A stretch of 64,000 nucleotides of DNA from Roseiarcus sp963794655 (GCA_963794655.1 CAWCEV010000008.1:1550001-1614000); one strand, 5' to 3'. Numbered from the stretch's first letter, positions 25,556 to 34,073 are shown. Notes: generated by a model not told the origin, from the sequence alone. A program made the numbers and translations.

Positions 25556-25780
25556 CTACGCCGCGACCGTAACACTGCGGATTTCAGGAGGCGTGTCGGC
25601 GGGAATTGTCAGGCCATTGGCGCGCCGGTATTCCAGAACGGCGCGGATCGCTTCCTCGGCATTCAGGAGCGCTTCCCGTTCGGTCTCTCCCTCAGTCACC
25701 ACCTCGGGCAGAGCTGGAACAAGCACAGTGAAGCCGCCGTCGTGCTGTGGCTCGAGGATGACCGAATAGCTGTAGCTCAT
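25556..25780 (-). CDS. hicB: HicB-family antitoxin
   Basis: This 74-residue protein has the degenerate RNase H-like HicB fold: YSVILEPQHDGGFTVLVPALPEVVTEGETEREAL followed by a helix (shown in part). It lacks the C-terminal ribbon-helix-helix seen in longer HicB proteins, so DNA binding may need another partner. It pairs with hicA two bases downstream. Its start is about 110 bases after the probable native end of htpG; the frameshifted htpG frame overlaps it by four bases. Confidence 0.85.
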   Translation of the reverse strand: MSYSYSVILEPQHDGGFTVLVPALPEVVTEGETEREALLNAEEAIRAVLEYRRANGLTIPADTPPEIRSVTVAA

Positions 25781-27795
25781 GCCCCTACACTTATTGGAGT
25801 CGCATTCGTGCGCACCATAATAGCAGATGAAAGCCGGCTGGGGAGGGCCGGACCAGCGCCGGCGAATCCTACCACGAACTCCGCCGCCCCTATCCCAACG
25901 CCTTCTCCATCACGCGCCTGAGCCGCGCGGCGAAGGCCGGCGGATCTTCGACGCTCGCGCCCTCCATAAGGCGCGCCTCGTCGAGCACGAGCCAGGCCGA
26001 AATCCTCGACCAGCGGCTTGTCCCTACCCTCCTTGAAGCGTCCGGCGAGCGCCAGCGTCAGTGGGTGGGTCGGGTTGACCTCGAGGATCGGCTTCATCCG
26101 CTCGGCAATCCGGCCATGCGCCGCGAGCATCTTCTCGAGCTGGCGGTCGGGGCCGAATTCGGGCGCGATCAGGCAGGCGACGCTGTCGGTCAGGCGGTCG
26201 GAGGCGCGCACTTCGGCGACCTCGTCTCCCAGCGTCTGCTTGAAGAAGGCGAACAAGGTCGCGACCTCGCCGCTCGCCTCCGCCGGGGCGTTCGCGCCCT
26301 CGACGAGCGCGACCGACTTGATGTCGGCTGCGCCCTGGCTCACCGACTTGAACGGCTTGCCCTCGAAACCCGCCGCCGTCGACACCCAGAAGGCGTCGAC
26401 CGGATCGGCTAGCAGCAGCACTTCGACCCCGCGCGCCTTGAAGCCCTCGAGCTGCGGGCTGGCGGCGAGGCGCTTGGCGTCATCGCCGGTCAGATAATAG
26501 ATCGCCGTCTGGTTCTCGCGCAGCGCGGCGACATATTGCGCGAGCGTCCGGTCGCCCGCGGGATGGGTGGTGGAGGTGAAGCGGGCGATCTTGAACAGGC
26601 CATCGCGCCGCTCCGGATCCTCGTAGAGGCCCTCCTTGATCACCGAGCCGAAATGCTCCCACACCTTGGCGAATTTCTCGGGCTCGCTTTCCGCGAGCTT
26701 GCCGAGCTCCTGGACCACCCGGTTCGTCACGCCCTTGCGGATCGCAGCGAACACGTCGCTTTTCTGGATCAATTCGCGCGAGACGTTGAGGGGGAGGTCG
26801 GCGCTGTCGACCACGAGGCGCACGAACCTGAGCCAGCCGGGCAGGAGGTCGGCGTCCTCGGTGATGAGGACCCGCCGCACGTAAAGCTTGTTGCGCCCTT
26901 TCCGCGCCGGGTCGAACAGGTCGAACGGCCGCGAGCCGGGAACGAAGGCGAGCACCGTATATTCATGCCGCCCCTCGGCCCGCCAGTGGAGCGTCAGCGC
27001 GGGCTCGTCGAACTGGCCCGCGAGGCCGCGGTAGAACTCGGTATATTCCTCCACCGTCACGTCGGACTTGGACTTCGCCCAGATCGCCGCGCCGTCGGCG
27101 ATGCGGCGCTTCTCGGCCCCGAGCTTCTCGATGAGGTCGATCGGCACCGCGACCGCGCCGGAATGATCGCGCACGATGCGCTCGAGCCTGCGCGGCTCGG
27201 CGAACTCATGCGAGCCGTCGTTGAGGTGAAGGGTGACCCGCGTGCCGCGCTTCGGCGCGTTTTCGAGCTCGAGCGGGGCGATGGTGAACGAGCCCTTGCC
27301 GTCCGACGACCACCGCCAGGCCTCGCTGCTTCCGGCGCGGCGCGTGTCCACGACGACCTCGTCGGCGACCATGAACGCCGAATAGAAGCCGATGCCGAAC
27401 TGGCCGATCAGCGCGGCGGCTTCCTTGCTCGCATCTTCTGCCGCGAGCTTGTCGAGAAAGGCCTTGGTGCCGGAGCGGGCGATGGTGCCGAGCCCTTGCG
27501 TCAGGTCTTCGCGGGTCATGCCGACGCCATTGTCGGAGAAGGTCAGCGTCTTGGCGTCGGGATTGATCGCGATCTCGATCGCGAACGGAGCGCCGTCCTC
27601 GATCAGCTCGGGCTTGGCGATCGCCTCGTAGCGCAGTTTCTCGCAGGCGTCGGCGGCGTTGGAGACGAGCTCGCGGACAAAAATCTCCCGGTCGGAATAG
27701 ACCGAGTGGACCATGAGATGCAGCAGGCGCGAAACATCGGCCTCGAAGCTCTGGGTCGCGGCTTCGTGGGTCGGGGTCTGGGCGTCGGCGGTCAA
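25777..27795 (-). CDS. htpG: Chaperone HtpG (Hsp90), frameshifted near the C-terminus
   Basis: This is bacterial Hsp90, an ATP-dependent chaperone. The N-terminal GHKL domain has ELVSNAADACEKLRY, DNGVGMTREDL and GQFGIGFYSAFMVAD; the middle domain has GVVDSADLPLNVSRE-like VVDSADLPLNVSRELIQ. After PLVEDF the written frame degenerates, but dropping one base near 25995-25999 restores AWLVLDEARLMEGASVEDPP and a natural stop at 25890. The native gene is thus probably 25890-27795. I use the TTG at 27795, with GAGAGG six bases upstream; an in-frame TTG at 27822 is possible. A frameshift in such a conserved gene points to a base-calling error. Confidence 0.92.
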   Translation of the reverse strand: MTADAQTPTHEAATQSFEADVSRLLHLMVHSVYSDREIFVRELVSNAADACEKLRYEAIAKPELIEDGAPFAIEIAINPDAKTLTFSDNGVGMTREDLTQGLGTIARSGTKAFLDKLAAEDASKEAAALIGQFGIGFYSAFMVADEVVVDTRRAGSSEAWRWSSDGKGSFTIAPLELENAPKRGTRVTLHLNDGSHEFAEPRRLERIVRDHSGAVAVPIDLIEKLGAEKRRIADGAAIWAKSKSDVTVEEYTEFYRGLAGQFDEPALTLHWRAEGRHEYTVLAFVPGSRPFDLFDPARKGRNKLYVRRVLITEDADLLPGWLRFVRLVVDSADLPLNVSRELIQKSDVFAAIRKGVTNRVVQELGKLAESEPEKFAKVWEHFGSVIKEGLYEDPERRDGLFKIARFTSTTHPAGDRTLAQYVAALRENQTAIYYLTGDDAKRLAASPQLEGFKARGVEVLLLADPVDAFWVSTAAGFEGKPFKSVSQGAADIKSVALVEGANAPAEASGEVATLFAFFKQTLGDEVAEVRASDRLTDSVACLIAPEFGPDRQLEKMLAAHGRIAERMKPILEVNPTHPLTLALAGRFKEGRDKPLVEDFGLARARRGAPYGGRERRRSAGLRRAAQARDGEGVGIGAAEFVVGFAGAGPALPSRLSSAIMVRTNATPISVGA

Positions 27796-27936
27796 ATCGG
27801 GCCTCTCTGAAAGAAGTTGCAACCGCCGAAGGTGGCGGCCGGTTGCGATATCGTCGCGTCGGGGCCCGGATTCAAGATTACCCTGCAGCCTGATTTAGCG
27901 CGCCTTTGCGCCAATCAAGCGATAATATCGCTGATC

Positions 27937-28281
27937 TTAGCTGCGGGTCGGCGACGGCAGATCGCCCGCCCACCCCTTGGCCCACTCGGTTAGCGGCAAC
28001 AGGAGCTTCACAAGCTCAAGGCCCCGCGGGGTAAGCCGGTAGCCGTCCGCGGCGTGAAAAACGAGTCCGCTCGCCCGCAATTCCTTGAGCCGGGTGTTCA
28101 GCAGCGCCGGATTGGTCTCGGCCGCGCTCTCGAGCGCCCGAAACGTCAGACCGCGGTCGGCGCGCGACAATTCCCACAAGATGCGCAGCGCCGTCCTGCG
28201 GCCGAGCAGATCGATGAGCGCCATCACCGGCCGGCCCGTTCGCGAGCCGCGCACGGGAGCCCCCGGCTTCGGAATCGTCAT
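27937..28281 (-). CDS. HxlR-family transcriptional regulator
   Basis: This 114-residue winged-helix regulator shows the HxlR pattern: LLGRRTALRILWELSRADRG, then TFRALESAAETNPALLNTRLKEL as the recognition region, ASGLVFHAADGYRLTPRGLEL as the wing and a terminal helix. HxlR proteins often respond to aldehydes or redox stress. It diverges from the carboxymuconolactone-decarboxylase-like gene; the short gap holds a perfect palindrome at 28296-28305, a likely shared operator. Confidence 0.88.
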   Translation of the reverse strand: MTIPKPGAPVRGSRTGRPVMALIDLLGRRTALRILWELSRADRGLTFRALESAAETNPALLNTRLKELRASGLVFHAADGYRLTPRGLELVKLLLPLTEWAKGWAGDLPSPTRS

Positions 28282-28295
28282 GCTTTACTTTCAAT

Positions 28296-28305
28296 AGCAG
28301 CTGCT
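28296..28305. promoter_or_regulatory. Palindrome AGCAGCTGCT in the HxlR/CMD divergent promoter
   Basis: A perfect 10-base palindrome sits 15 bases upstream of the HxlR start and about 28-40 bases upstream of the divergent gene's possible starts. HxlR regulators bind short inverted repeats in such intergenic regions, so this is a candidate operator for both genes. Confidence 0.4.
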
Positions 28306-28345
28306 CTAAGCGATGCTACAGAAAAGATAGCGTATGGAGCCGCCG

Positions 28346-28936
28346 ATGTCTGCACGAATTGCGCCCGCCGAGCCGCCCTTTTCCGCCGACCTGCAGGCCG
28401 TATTCGATCGCATTATGCCGCCGGGGACGCCGCCCTTGGCGCTGTTTGCCACGCTCGCGCGCGACGCACGGCTGTTCGAGCGCCTGCGCGGAGGGTCGCT
28501 GCTCGACAAGGGGCATCTCACGCCCCATGAGCGGGAAGTCGTCATCGGCCGGGTGACCGCGCTGTCAGGCTCTGAGTACGAATGGGGAGTGCATGTCGCG
28601 TTCTTCGGCAAAAAGGCCGGGCTCGACGCGGCGATGCTCGACTCGCTCGTGAATGGCGGCGCCGGCAATTCGTGCTGGTCGGACGAAGACCGGCTCCTTA
28701 TCCGCGCCTGCGATCAGCTCCACGCGACGTCGGACATTGACGACGCGCTGTGGGGCGAGATGGCGGGGCAGTTCAGCGACATGGCGCTGATCGAGATTCT
28801 CATGTTGGCGGGTTTCTATCGCGCCGTGAGCTATCTCACCAACGCGCTGCGCCTGCCGCTCGAATCCTACGCCGCGCGCTTTCCGGCGCGACGGCGCGCC
28901 CCGCTCGCCCCGCCGGTCAGCTCTCCGAGGTCGTGA
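28346..28936 (+). CDS. Carboxymuconolactone decarboxylase/AhpD-like protein
   Basis: This 196-residue protein matches the CMD/AhpD-like all-helical fold: a helix with LTPHEREVVIGRVTALSGSEYEWGVH (shown in part), where the family's His/Glu/Tyr cluster lies, followed by the second repeat RLLIRACDQLHATSDIDD and MALIEILMLAGFYRAVSYLTN. The AhpD CxxC is absent, so it is not a classical alkylhydroperoxidase; a lyase-like or unknown activity is likelier. I start at ATG 28346, which has GGAG six bases upstream; ATG 28334 is the alternative. It is divergent from an HxlR regulator that probably controls it, and its 3' end overlaps bolA by 20 bases, tail to tail. Confidence 0.8.
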   Translation: MSARIAPAEPPFSADLQAVFDRIMPPGTPPLALFATLARDARLFERLRGGSLLDKGHLTPHEREVVIGRVTALSGSEYEWGVHVAFFGKKAGLDAAMLDSLVNGGAGNSCWSDEDRLLIRACDQLHATSDIDDALWGEMAGQFSDMALIEILMLAGFYRAVSYLTNALRLPLESYAARFPARRRAPLAPPVSSPRS

Positions 28937-29147
28937 GCGCGAGCGCGTGCAATTCCCCGCCCATCTTCCCCTTGAGCGCGGCGTAGACCATCTGGTGCTG
29001 CTTTACCTTGCTCACGCCGCTGAAGGCCGCTGAAACCACGGTCGCGGCGTAATGGTTGCCGTCGCCCGCAAGGTCCTTCACTTCGACGCGGGCGCCGGGG
29101 AACGCCTCGCGGATCATCTGCTCAATCTCGGTTTGGGACATGGCCAT
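28917..29147 (-). CDS. BolA-family protein
   Basis: This 76-residue BolA/IbaG-type protein has the class II KH-like fold: IEQMIREAFPGARVEVKDLAG, GNHYAATVVSAAF and the FVGKxxxxxHxxVY-like stretch SGVSKVKQHQMVYAALKGKM, with the conserved His that can ligand an iron-sulfur cluster with a monothiol glutaredoxin. In many Hyphomicrobiales it lies between purL and a glutaredoxin gene; here purL is upstream but no grxD follows. It overlaps the preceding small gene by 26 bases. ATG 29147 or 29141 may be used. Confidence 0.9.
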   Translation of the reverse strand: MAMSQTEIEQMIREAFPGARVEVKDLAGDGNHYAATVVSAAFSGVSKVKQHQMVYAALKGKMGGELHALALTTSES

Positions 29148-29370
29148 GGCGATTGCGCTCCTTGATTGCTTCGGCCGCGTGGTCCTCCTCCTCGGCCTCG
29201 GCCTCGAGCCGGGCGACGATATCCTCGGCGGCTTCAGCGGCGGCGATGGTGACGCCGTCGGTGAGCAGGATCATGCAATCCTCGGAATCGGAGGCGTTGA
29301 TGGCGACGACATGCTCCGGCCGGACATAGGCGAAGCCGGACTTGGTCTTGACGACGACGAACGGAATCAT
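29122..29370 (-). CDS. Small conserved-looking protein between purL and bolA
   Basis: I do not recognise a named family. The 82 residues start MIPFVVVKTKSGFAYVRPEH, then VVAINASDSEDCMILLTDG and a helix with an acidic run (ARLEAEAEEEDHAAEA). The first 50 residues look like a short beta-rich domain reminiscent of FlbD-like or SH3-like small proteins, which is only an impression. It lies 12 bases after the purL stop and overlaps bolA, so it should be co-transcribed with both. The C-terminal ~15 residues lie in the overlap and may not matter for function. Confidence 0.65.
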   Translation of the reverse strand: MIPFVVVKTKSGFAYVRPEHVVAINASDSEDCMILLTDGVTIAAAEAAEDIVARLEAEAEEEDHAAEAIKERNRHGHVPNRD

Positions 29371-29382
29371 GCGTTTCCCCCT

Positions 29383-31581
29383 TTAGGCGCGATCCATGAG
29401 ATCGGGAAGCCAACTCTCGTACGCCTGCCTCATCGCGGCAAGGGCGACCGGCGCCGCCCCGCCAAGCCTCAAGGCGTCGCCGCCGACAACGCCGATGCGC
29501 GCGCATGGGATCTTGAGCCGCTTCGCCTCCTCCAGGATCGCCGCCGTCGTGGCCGGGGCTGAGGTGAGGATATAGCGGCCCTGATCCTCGCCGAAGAAGA
29601 AGGCGTGCTCGGGTCCCTCGGCTGTAACCCTCGCTCCAAGCCCGCTCGCCATCGCCATCTCGGCGAGCGCGACCGCGAGGCCGCCGTCGGAGAGGTCGTG
29701 GACGGCGCCGACCCGGCTCGCCCGAATGAGCGAAGCGACGAAATCCCCGTTGCGGCGCTCGGCGGCGAGATCGACCGGCGGCGGCGCGCCCTCCTCGCGG
29801 CCCGCGACTGTCATGAGCCAGGCCGAGCGGCCGAGCCAGCCCGGCGCGCCGCCGACGAGCAGGATGTCGTCGCCCGCCGCCTTGAAGGCCAGCGTCGCCG
29901 CCTTCGCGACATCGTCGACAAGTCCGACGCCGCCGATCGCCGGCGTCGGCGGAATGCCGGCCCCCATGGTTTCGTTATAGAGCGACACGTTGCCCGAAAC
30001 GACGGGAAAATCGAGCGCCCGCGCCGCTTCGCCAATGCCCCCGAGGCAGCCGACCAGTTCGCCCATAGCCTCGGGGCGCTCGGGATTGCCGAAATTGAGA
30101 TTGTCGGTCAGCGCCAGCGGGCGCGCGCCGACAGCGATGAGATTGCGCCACGCCTCGGCCACCGCCTGCTTTCCGCCCTCGCGCGGGTCGGCCGAACAAT
30201 AGCGCTCGGTGCAGTCGGTGGTGAGCGCGAGGCCCTTCGGCCCGTCGCCGAGCCTGACCACCGCGGCGTCGCCGCCGGGCCCCTGGATCGTGTTGCCGAG
30301 GATGAGCGTGTCATACTGCTCGGTAATCCAGCGCTTGGAGCAGAGATCGGGCGAGCCCAGGAGCATGAGCAGCGCCTTGTCCGTCGGCGCGGGCGGCGCG
30401 ATCCTGGCCGGGTCGAGGATCGGGGAGGCCAGGGTCGGCGTCCACGGGCGGTCGTAGAGCGGCGCCTGATCGCCGAGTTCCTTGATCGGCAGATCCGCCT
30501 TGACCTTGCCGCCCTGCCTGATCACGAACCGCCTCGTGTCGGTCGTCTCGCCGATCACCGCGAAATCGAGCCCCCATTTGCGGAAGATGGCCTCGGCATC
30601 CTTCTCCTTCTCGGGCTTCAGGACCATCAGCATCCGTTCCTGGCTCTCGGACAGCATGATCTCGTAGGCGCTCATCGCCGTCTCGCGGCACGGCACGCAG
30701 TCGAGGTCGAGGTCGACGCCGAGATCGCCCTTCGAGCCCATCTCGGCCGCCGACGACGTCAACCCCGCCGCGCCCATGTCCTGGATCGCGATCACCGCGC
30801 CGGACGCCATCAGTTCGAGGCAGGCCTCAAGCAGCAGCTTCTCGGAGAACGGGTCACCAACCTGGACGGTCGGGCGCCGCTCCTCGGCGTCCGCCTCGAA
30901 CGCCGCCGACGCCATGCTCGCGCCGTGGATGCCGTCGCGTCCGGTCTTCGAGCCGAGATAGACGATCGGGTTGCCGACGCCCGTCGCGGCCGAAGTGAAG
31001 ATCGCCTCGCGCCTCCCGACGCCGACCGCCATCGCATTGACGAGGATGTTGCCGTCATAGCGCTTGTGAAAGCCGACCGAGCCGCCGACCGTCGGCACGC
31101 CGAACGAATTGCCGTAGCCGCCGATCCCCGCCGTCACGCCCGCGACGAGGCGCCGGGTTTTCGGGTGATCGGGCGCGCCGAAGCGGAGGAAATCGAGGCA
31201 GGCGATGGGGCGGGCGCCCATGGTGAAGACGTCGCGCAGGATGCCGCCGACGCCGGTCGCCGCGCCCTGATAGGGCTCGATGAACGAGGGATGGTTGTGC
31301 GACTCCATCTTGAACACGCAGACGTCGCCGTCGCCGATGTCGATGACGCCCGCGTTCTCGCCGGGGCCAAAGATGACCTGCGGGCCCTTGGTCGGGAGCT
31401 TGCGCAGATGCAGGCGGGAGGACTTATAGGAGCAATGCTCGTTCCACATCGCCGAGACGACGCCGAGCTCGGTGAAAGTCGGCGTCCGGCCGATGAGCTT
31501 GACGAGGCGCGCGTATTCGTCGGCTTTCAGCCCATGCGCGAGCGCGAGCGCCTCATCGACCTTCGGTTCTTCGGTGCTCAA
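29383..31581 (-). CDS. purL: Phosphoribosylformylglycinamidine synthase, large subunit
   Basis: This enzyme makes FGAM from FGAR, ATP and glutamine-derived ammonia in purine synthesis, with PurS and PurQ as partners. It is the short (about 730-residue) PurL form. Motifs include MWNEHCSYKSSRLHL, GPGENAGVIDIGDG, FKMESHNHPSFIEPYQGAATGVGGI (shown in part), and QDMGAAGLTSS, DNLNFGNPERPE and VHDLSDGGLAVALAE in the second half. I prefer the TTG start at 31581 (LSTEEPKVDEALAL); the frame remains open to 31638 with less protein-like residues. It heads the purL-small ORF-bolA group. Confidence 0.95.
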   Translation of the reverse strand: MSTEEPKVDEALALAHGLKADEYARLVKLIGRTPTFTELGVVSAMWNEHCSYKSSRLHLRKLPTKGPQVIFGPGENAGVIDIGDGDVCVFKMESHNHPSFIEPYQGAATGVGGILRDVFTMGARPIACLDFLRFGAPDHPKTRRLVAGVTAGIGGYGNSFGVPTVGGSVGFHKRYDGNILVNAMAVGVGRREAIFTSAATGVGNPIVYLGSKTGRDGIHGASMASAAFEADAEERRPTVQVGDPFSEKLLLEACLELMASGAVIAIQDMGAAGLTSSAAEMGSKGDLGVDLDLDCVPCRETAMSAYEIMLSESQERMLMVLKPEKEKDAEAIFRKWGLDFAVIGETTDTRRFVIRQGGKVKADLPIKELGDQAPLYDRPWTPTLASPILDPARIAPPAPTDKALLMLLGSPDLCSKRWITEQYDTLILGNTIQGPGGDAAVVRLGDGPKGLALTTDCTERYCSADPREGGKQAVAEAWRNLIAVGARPLALTDNLNFGNPERPEAMGELVGCLGGIGEAARALDFPVVSGNVSLYNETMGAGIPPTPAIGGVGLVDDVAKAATLAFKAAGDDILLVGGAPGWLGRSAWLMTVAGREEGAPPPVDLAAERRNGDFVASLIRASRVGAVHDLSDGGLAVALAEMAMASGLGARVTAEGPEHAFFFGEDQGRYILTSAPATTAAILEEAKRLKIPCARIGVVGGDALRLGGAAPVALAAMRQAYESWLPDLMDRA

Positions 31582-31758
31582 CGCGCGTCTCGCCTGGTAG
31601 GGTCGGGCGGAGATAGCCGTTGAAGCGGCATATCTCAAGCGCGCGCGCTGGGTTTAGGGGTTTCCTGCGGCGGCGTGGCCTAAATTTCCTTCATCACCTC
31701 GGCGTAGGAGAGGACCGCAGAAATCCGCGTCGCTGCGGGCGCCTAAGGAGAAAAAGCG

Positions 31759-32343
31759 ATGCCCGAAGCCGCCCTCGCCGAGCTCTACCGGGCCTATATC
31801 GCCTGCCTCAACCGGCAGGACTGGCCCGATCTGCATCGGTTCGTCGCCGACGACGCGCGCCACAACGGCCGGCCGTTCGGCCTCGCCGGCTATCGCGCAA
31901 TGCTGGAGCAGGATTTCGAGGCGATCCCGGACCTTAAATTCAACATCGAGCTCATGATCTGCGAACCGCCGTGGGTCGCAAGCAGGCTCCAATTCGACTG
32001 CCGCCCGAAGGGTATCTTTCTCGGCTTGCCGGTGAACGGCAGGCGGGTCGTGTTCGCCGAGAATGTCTTCTACCAATTTCGCGGCGGCAGGATCGCCGAG
32101 GTCTGGTCAGTGATCGACAAGGCGCGATCGAGGCGCAGCTTTGAGGGCGATGTGCGCGATACGTGTCCACGTCATCGCGAGCGAACGCGAAGCGATCCAG
32201 GGGCCGTAGGGCGCTCTATGTCCTCTGGATCGCCGCCTTCGGCCTTCGGCCTCCTCGCGATGACGATTCCCGCGGGCGCGCATTCCTGGAGTCACCTCCG
32301 CCCGAACAGCCGCTCGATGTCGGCGAGCTTGAGCTCGACATAG
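31759..32343 (+). CDS. SnoaL-like/ester cyclase-type protein, C-terminus disturbed
   Basis: This is a SnoaL-like protein of the NTF2 fold: LAELYRAYIACLNRQDWPDL, FVADDARHNGRPFGLAGYRAM, FEAIPDLKFNIELMI and VVFAENVFYQFRGGRIAEVW. Family members usually end about here. If one base is added near 32122, the frame reads VIDKAAIEAQL and stops at 32144, which matches the usual end. As written, the frame runs on for ~60 residues of low-quality sequence through a palindromic repeat. The native gene is therefore probably 31759-32144 (about 128 residues). Function of bacterial ester-cyclase homologues is mostly unknown. Confidence 0.7.
   Translation: MPEAALAELYRAYIACLNRQDWPDLHRFVADDARHNGRPFGLAGYRAMLEQDFEAIPDLKFNIELMICEPPWVASRLQFDCRPKGIFLGLPVNGRRVVFAENVFYQFRGGRIAEVWSVIDKARSRRSFEGDVRDTCPRHRERTRSDPGAVGRSMSSGSPPSAFGLLAMTIPAGAHSWSHLRPNSRSMSASLSST
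32170..32265. repeat. Palindromic intergenic repeat
   Basis: CGTCATCGCGAG at 32170-32181 is the exact inverse of CTCGCGATGACG at 32254-32265. Inner arms GCGATCCAG (32192-32200) and CTGGATCGC (32225-32233) also pair. The layout is that of the widespread REP/BIME elements of alphaproteobacteria. It lies between the native end of the SnoaL-like gene and mutL. Confidence 0.75.
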
Positions 32344-34073
32344 GTCGGGCGGCCGTGGTTGCACTGGCCGGCGCCCGGGGTCCGCTCCATCTCGCGCAGG
32401 AGTGCGTTCATCTCCTCGGGCTTTAGCCGCCGCCCCGAGCGCACGGAATGACGGCAGGCGAAGGTTCCGAGCCAGCGGTCGAGCCGCCGCTCGAGGCTCT
32501 GGGCGCCGTCGTCGGCGGCGAGATCGGCGGCGAGGTCGCGGACGAGGCCGGCAACGTCGCCCGAGGCGATCGCCGCGGGCGCCTCGCGCACCATCGCCGC
32601 GCCGGGGCCGAAGCCCTCGACGATCAGGCCGAGCTGAGCGAGTTCATGCGCATGGGCGTCGATCAGCGCCGCGGCGTCGGGATCGAGATCGACCACCATC
32701 GGCGTCAAGAGCGTCTGGCGCTCGATCGCGCCGCGCTCCTGCTCCCCCTTGAGCTTCTCGTAGACGATGCGCTCATGCGCCGCGTGTTGGTCGACGATGA
32801 CAATTCCGTCGGCGGTCTGGGCGATGATGTAGTTTTCGTGCACCTGCGCCCGCGCCGCGCCGAGCGGCGCGGCAAGGTCGCGCTCGTCGGCCGGCGCAGC
32901 CGGGGCAAGCCCGTAGGGCGCGAGTTCGGCGAAGCTCGCCTGCGCGGGCTCCGCGAGCCGCGGCGCCGCTGGCGAGGCCCGCCAGTCCCAACGGGGGGAA
33001 TAGGAGGCGCCGCGGTAAGGCTGCGGCGGGCGCATGGCGAGGATCGTCGCTGTGCCGCCGGTGGCCGACGCCCGATGCAACGCCCCGCCGAGCGCCTGCT
33101 TGATCGCTCCGACGATGAGGCCGCGAACGGCGCCCGCGTCGCGAAAGCGCACCTCCGCCTTCGCCGGGTGGACGTTGACGTCGACTTCGCGCGGGTCGCA
33201 TTCGAGGAAGAGGACCGCGACCGCGTGCCGGTCGGGCGGCAGGAAATCGAGGTACGCGCCGCGCAGCGCGCCGGCGAGCGTCTTATCGCGCACCGCCCGC
33301 CCATTGACGAACAGGAACTGCTGCGAGGCGTTGGGCCGGCTGAAGGTCGGCAGCCCCACGCGGCCAAAGAGCCGCACGCTGTCGCGGCGCGCGTCGAGCG
33401 CAACCGAGTTCGCGGCAAAGTCGTCGCCCAAGGCCTGGCGCATCCGCTCGGCGTAGCCCGCTTCGCCCTCGCCCGCCGCCGGCCAGTCGAAGGGCGAGCC
33501 GATGTCGGTCGCAAACGAGAACCGCGCCTGAGGCGCGGCCATCGCGAGGCGCCTGACCGCGTCGGCCACGGCCGCGGCTTCCGCCCGGTCGGACTTGAGG
33601 AACTTGAGCCGCGCGGGCGTCGCGGCGAAGAGGTCGCGCGCTTCGACGCGCGCGCCGGGCTGGGCGGCGGCGGGTTCGATGGCGCGCTTGATCCCGTCCT
33701 CGACCACGAGCCTGAGGCCTATCGGCGCGCCCGCGGCGCGGGTGCGGATTTCGAGCCGCGACACCGAGGCGATCGAGGGCAGCGCTTCGCCGCGGAAGCC
33801 GAAGGTCGCGATGGCGGTGAGGTCGCTGTCGGGGATTTTCGAGGTCGCGTGGCGCTCGACGGAGAGCGCGAGGTCGGCTTCGTCCATGCCGCGCCCGTCG
33901 TCGACCACCCGGATCAGCATGCGACCGCCCGCTTCGATCGCGACCTCGATCGCGCGCGCCCCGGCGTCGAGCGCGTTCTCGACGAGTTCCTTCACCGCCG
34001 CCGCCGGCCGCTCGATCACCTCGCCCGCGGCGATGCGGTCGATGACAAGCGGATCGAGACGGCGAATCGGCAT
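32292..34073 (-). CDS. mutL: DNA mismatch repair protein MutL
   Basis: MutL couples mismatch recognition by MutS to strand removal. The N-terminal GHKL ATPase shows IAAGEVIERPAAAVKELVEN, DDGRGMDEADL, TFGFRGEALPSIASV and a DNA-binding region with FVNGRAVRDKTLAGAL. The C-terminal dimerisation domain has DQHAAHERIVYEKLK and ends with CNHGRPTYVELKLADIERLFGRR (shown in part), with the RSGRRL and MNALLREME stretch. The metal-binding DQHAxxER motif is present, consistent with an endonuclease-type MutL. Length is 593 residues. Confidence 0.96.
   Translation of the reverse strand: MPIRRLDPLVIDRIAAGEVIERPAAAVKELVENALDAGARAIEVAIEAGGRMLIRVVDDGRGMDEADLALSVERHATSKIPDSDLTAIATFGFRGEALPSIASVSRLEIRTRAAGAPIGLRLVVEDGIKRAIEPAAAQPGARVEARDLFAATPARLKFLKSDRAEAAAVADAVRRLAMAAPQARFSFATDIGSPFDWPAAGEGEAGYAERMRQALGDDFAANSVALDARRDSVRLFGRVGLPTFSRPNASQQFLFVNGRAVRDKTLAGALRGAYLDFLPPDRHAVAVLFLECDPREVDVNVHPAKAEVRFRDAGAVRGLIVGAIKQALGGALHRASATGGTATILAMRPPQPYRGASYSPRWDWRASPAAPRLAEPAQASFAELAPYGLAPAAPADERDLAAPLGAARAQVHENYIIAQTADGIVIVDQHAAHERIVYEKLKGEQERGAIERQTLLTPMVVDLDPDAAALIDAHAHELAQLGLIVEGFGPGAAMVREAPAAIASGDVAGLVRDLAADLAADDGAQSLERRLDRWLGTFACRHSVRSGRRLKPEEMNALLREMERTPGAGQCNHGRPTYVELKLADIERLFGRR

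Noticed and set aside
29605..31623. A 672-codon plus-strand frame
   Set aside because: It is antisense to purL, with His/Arg/Asp-rich low-quality protein; purL is unambiguous.
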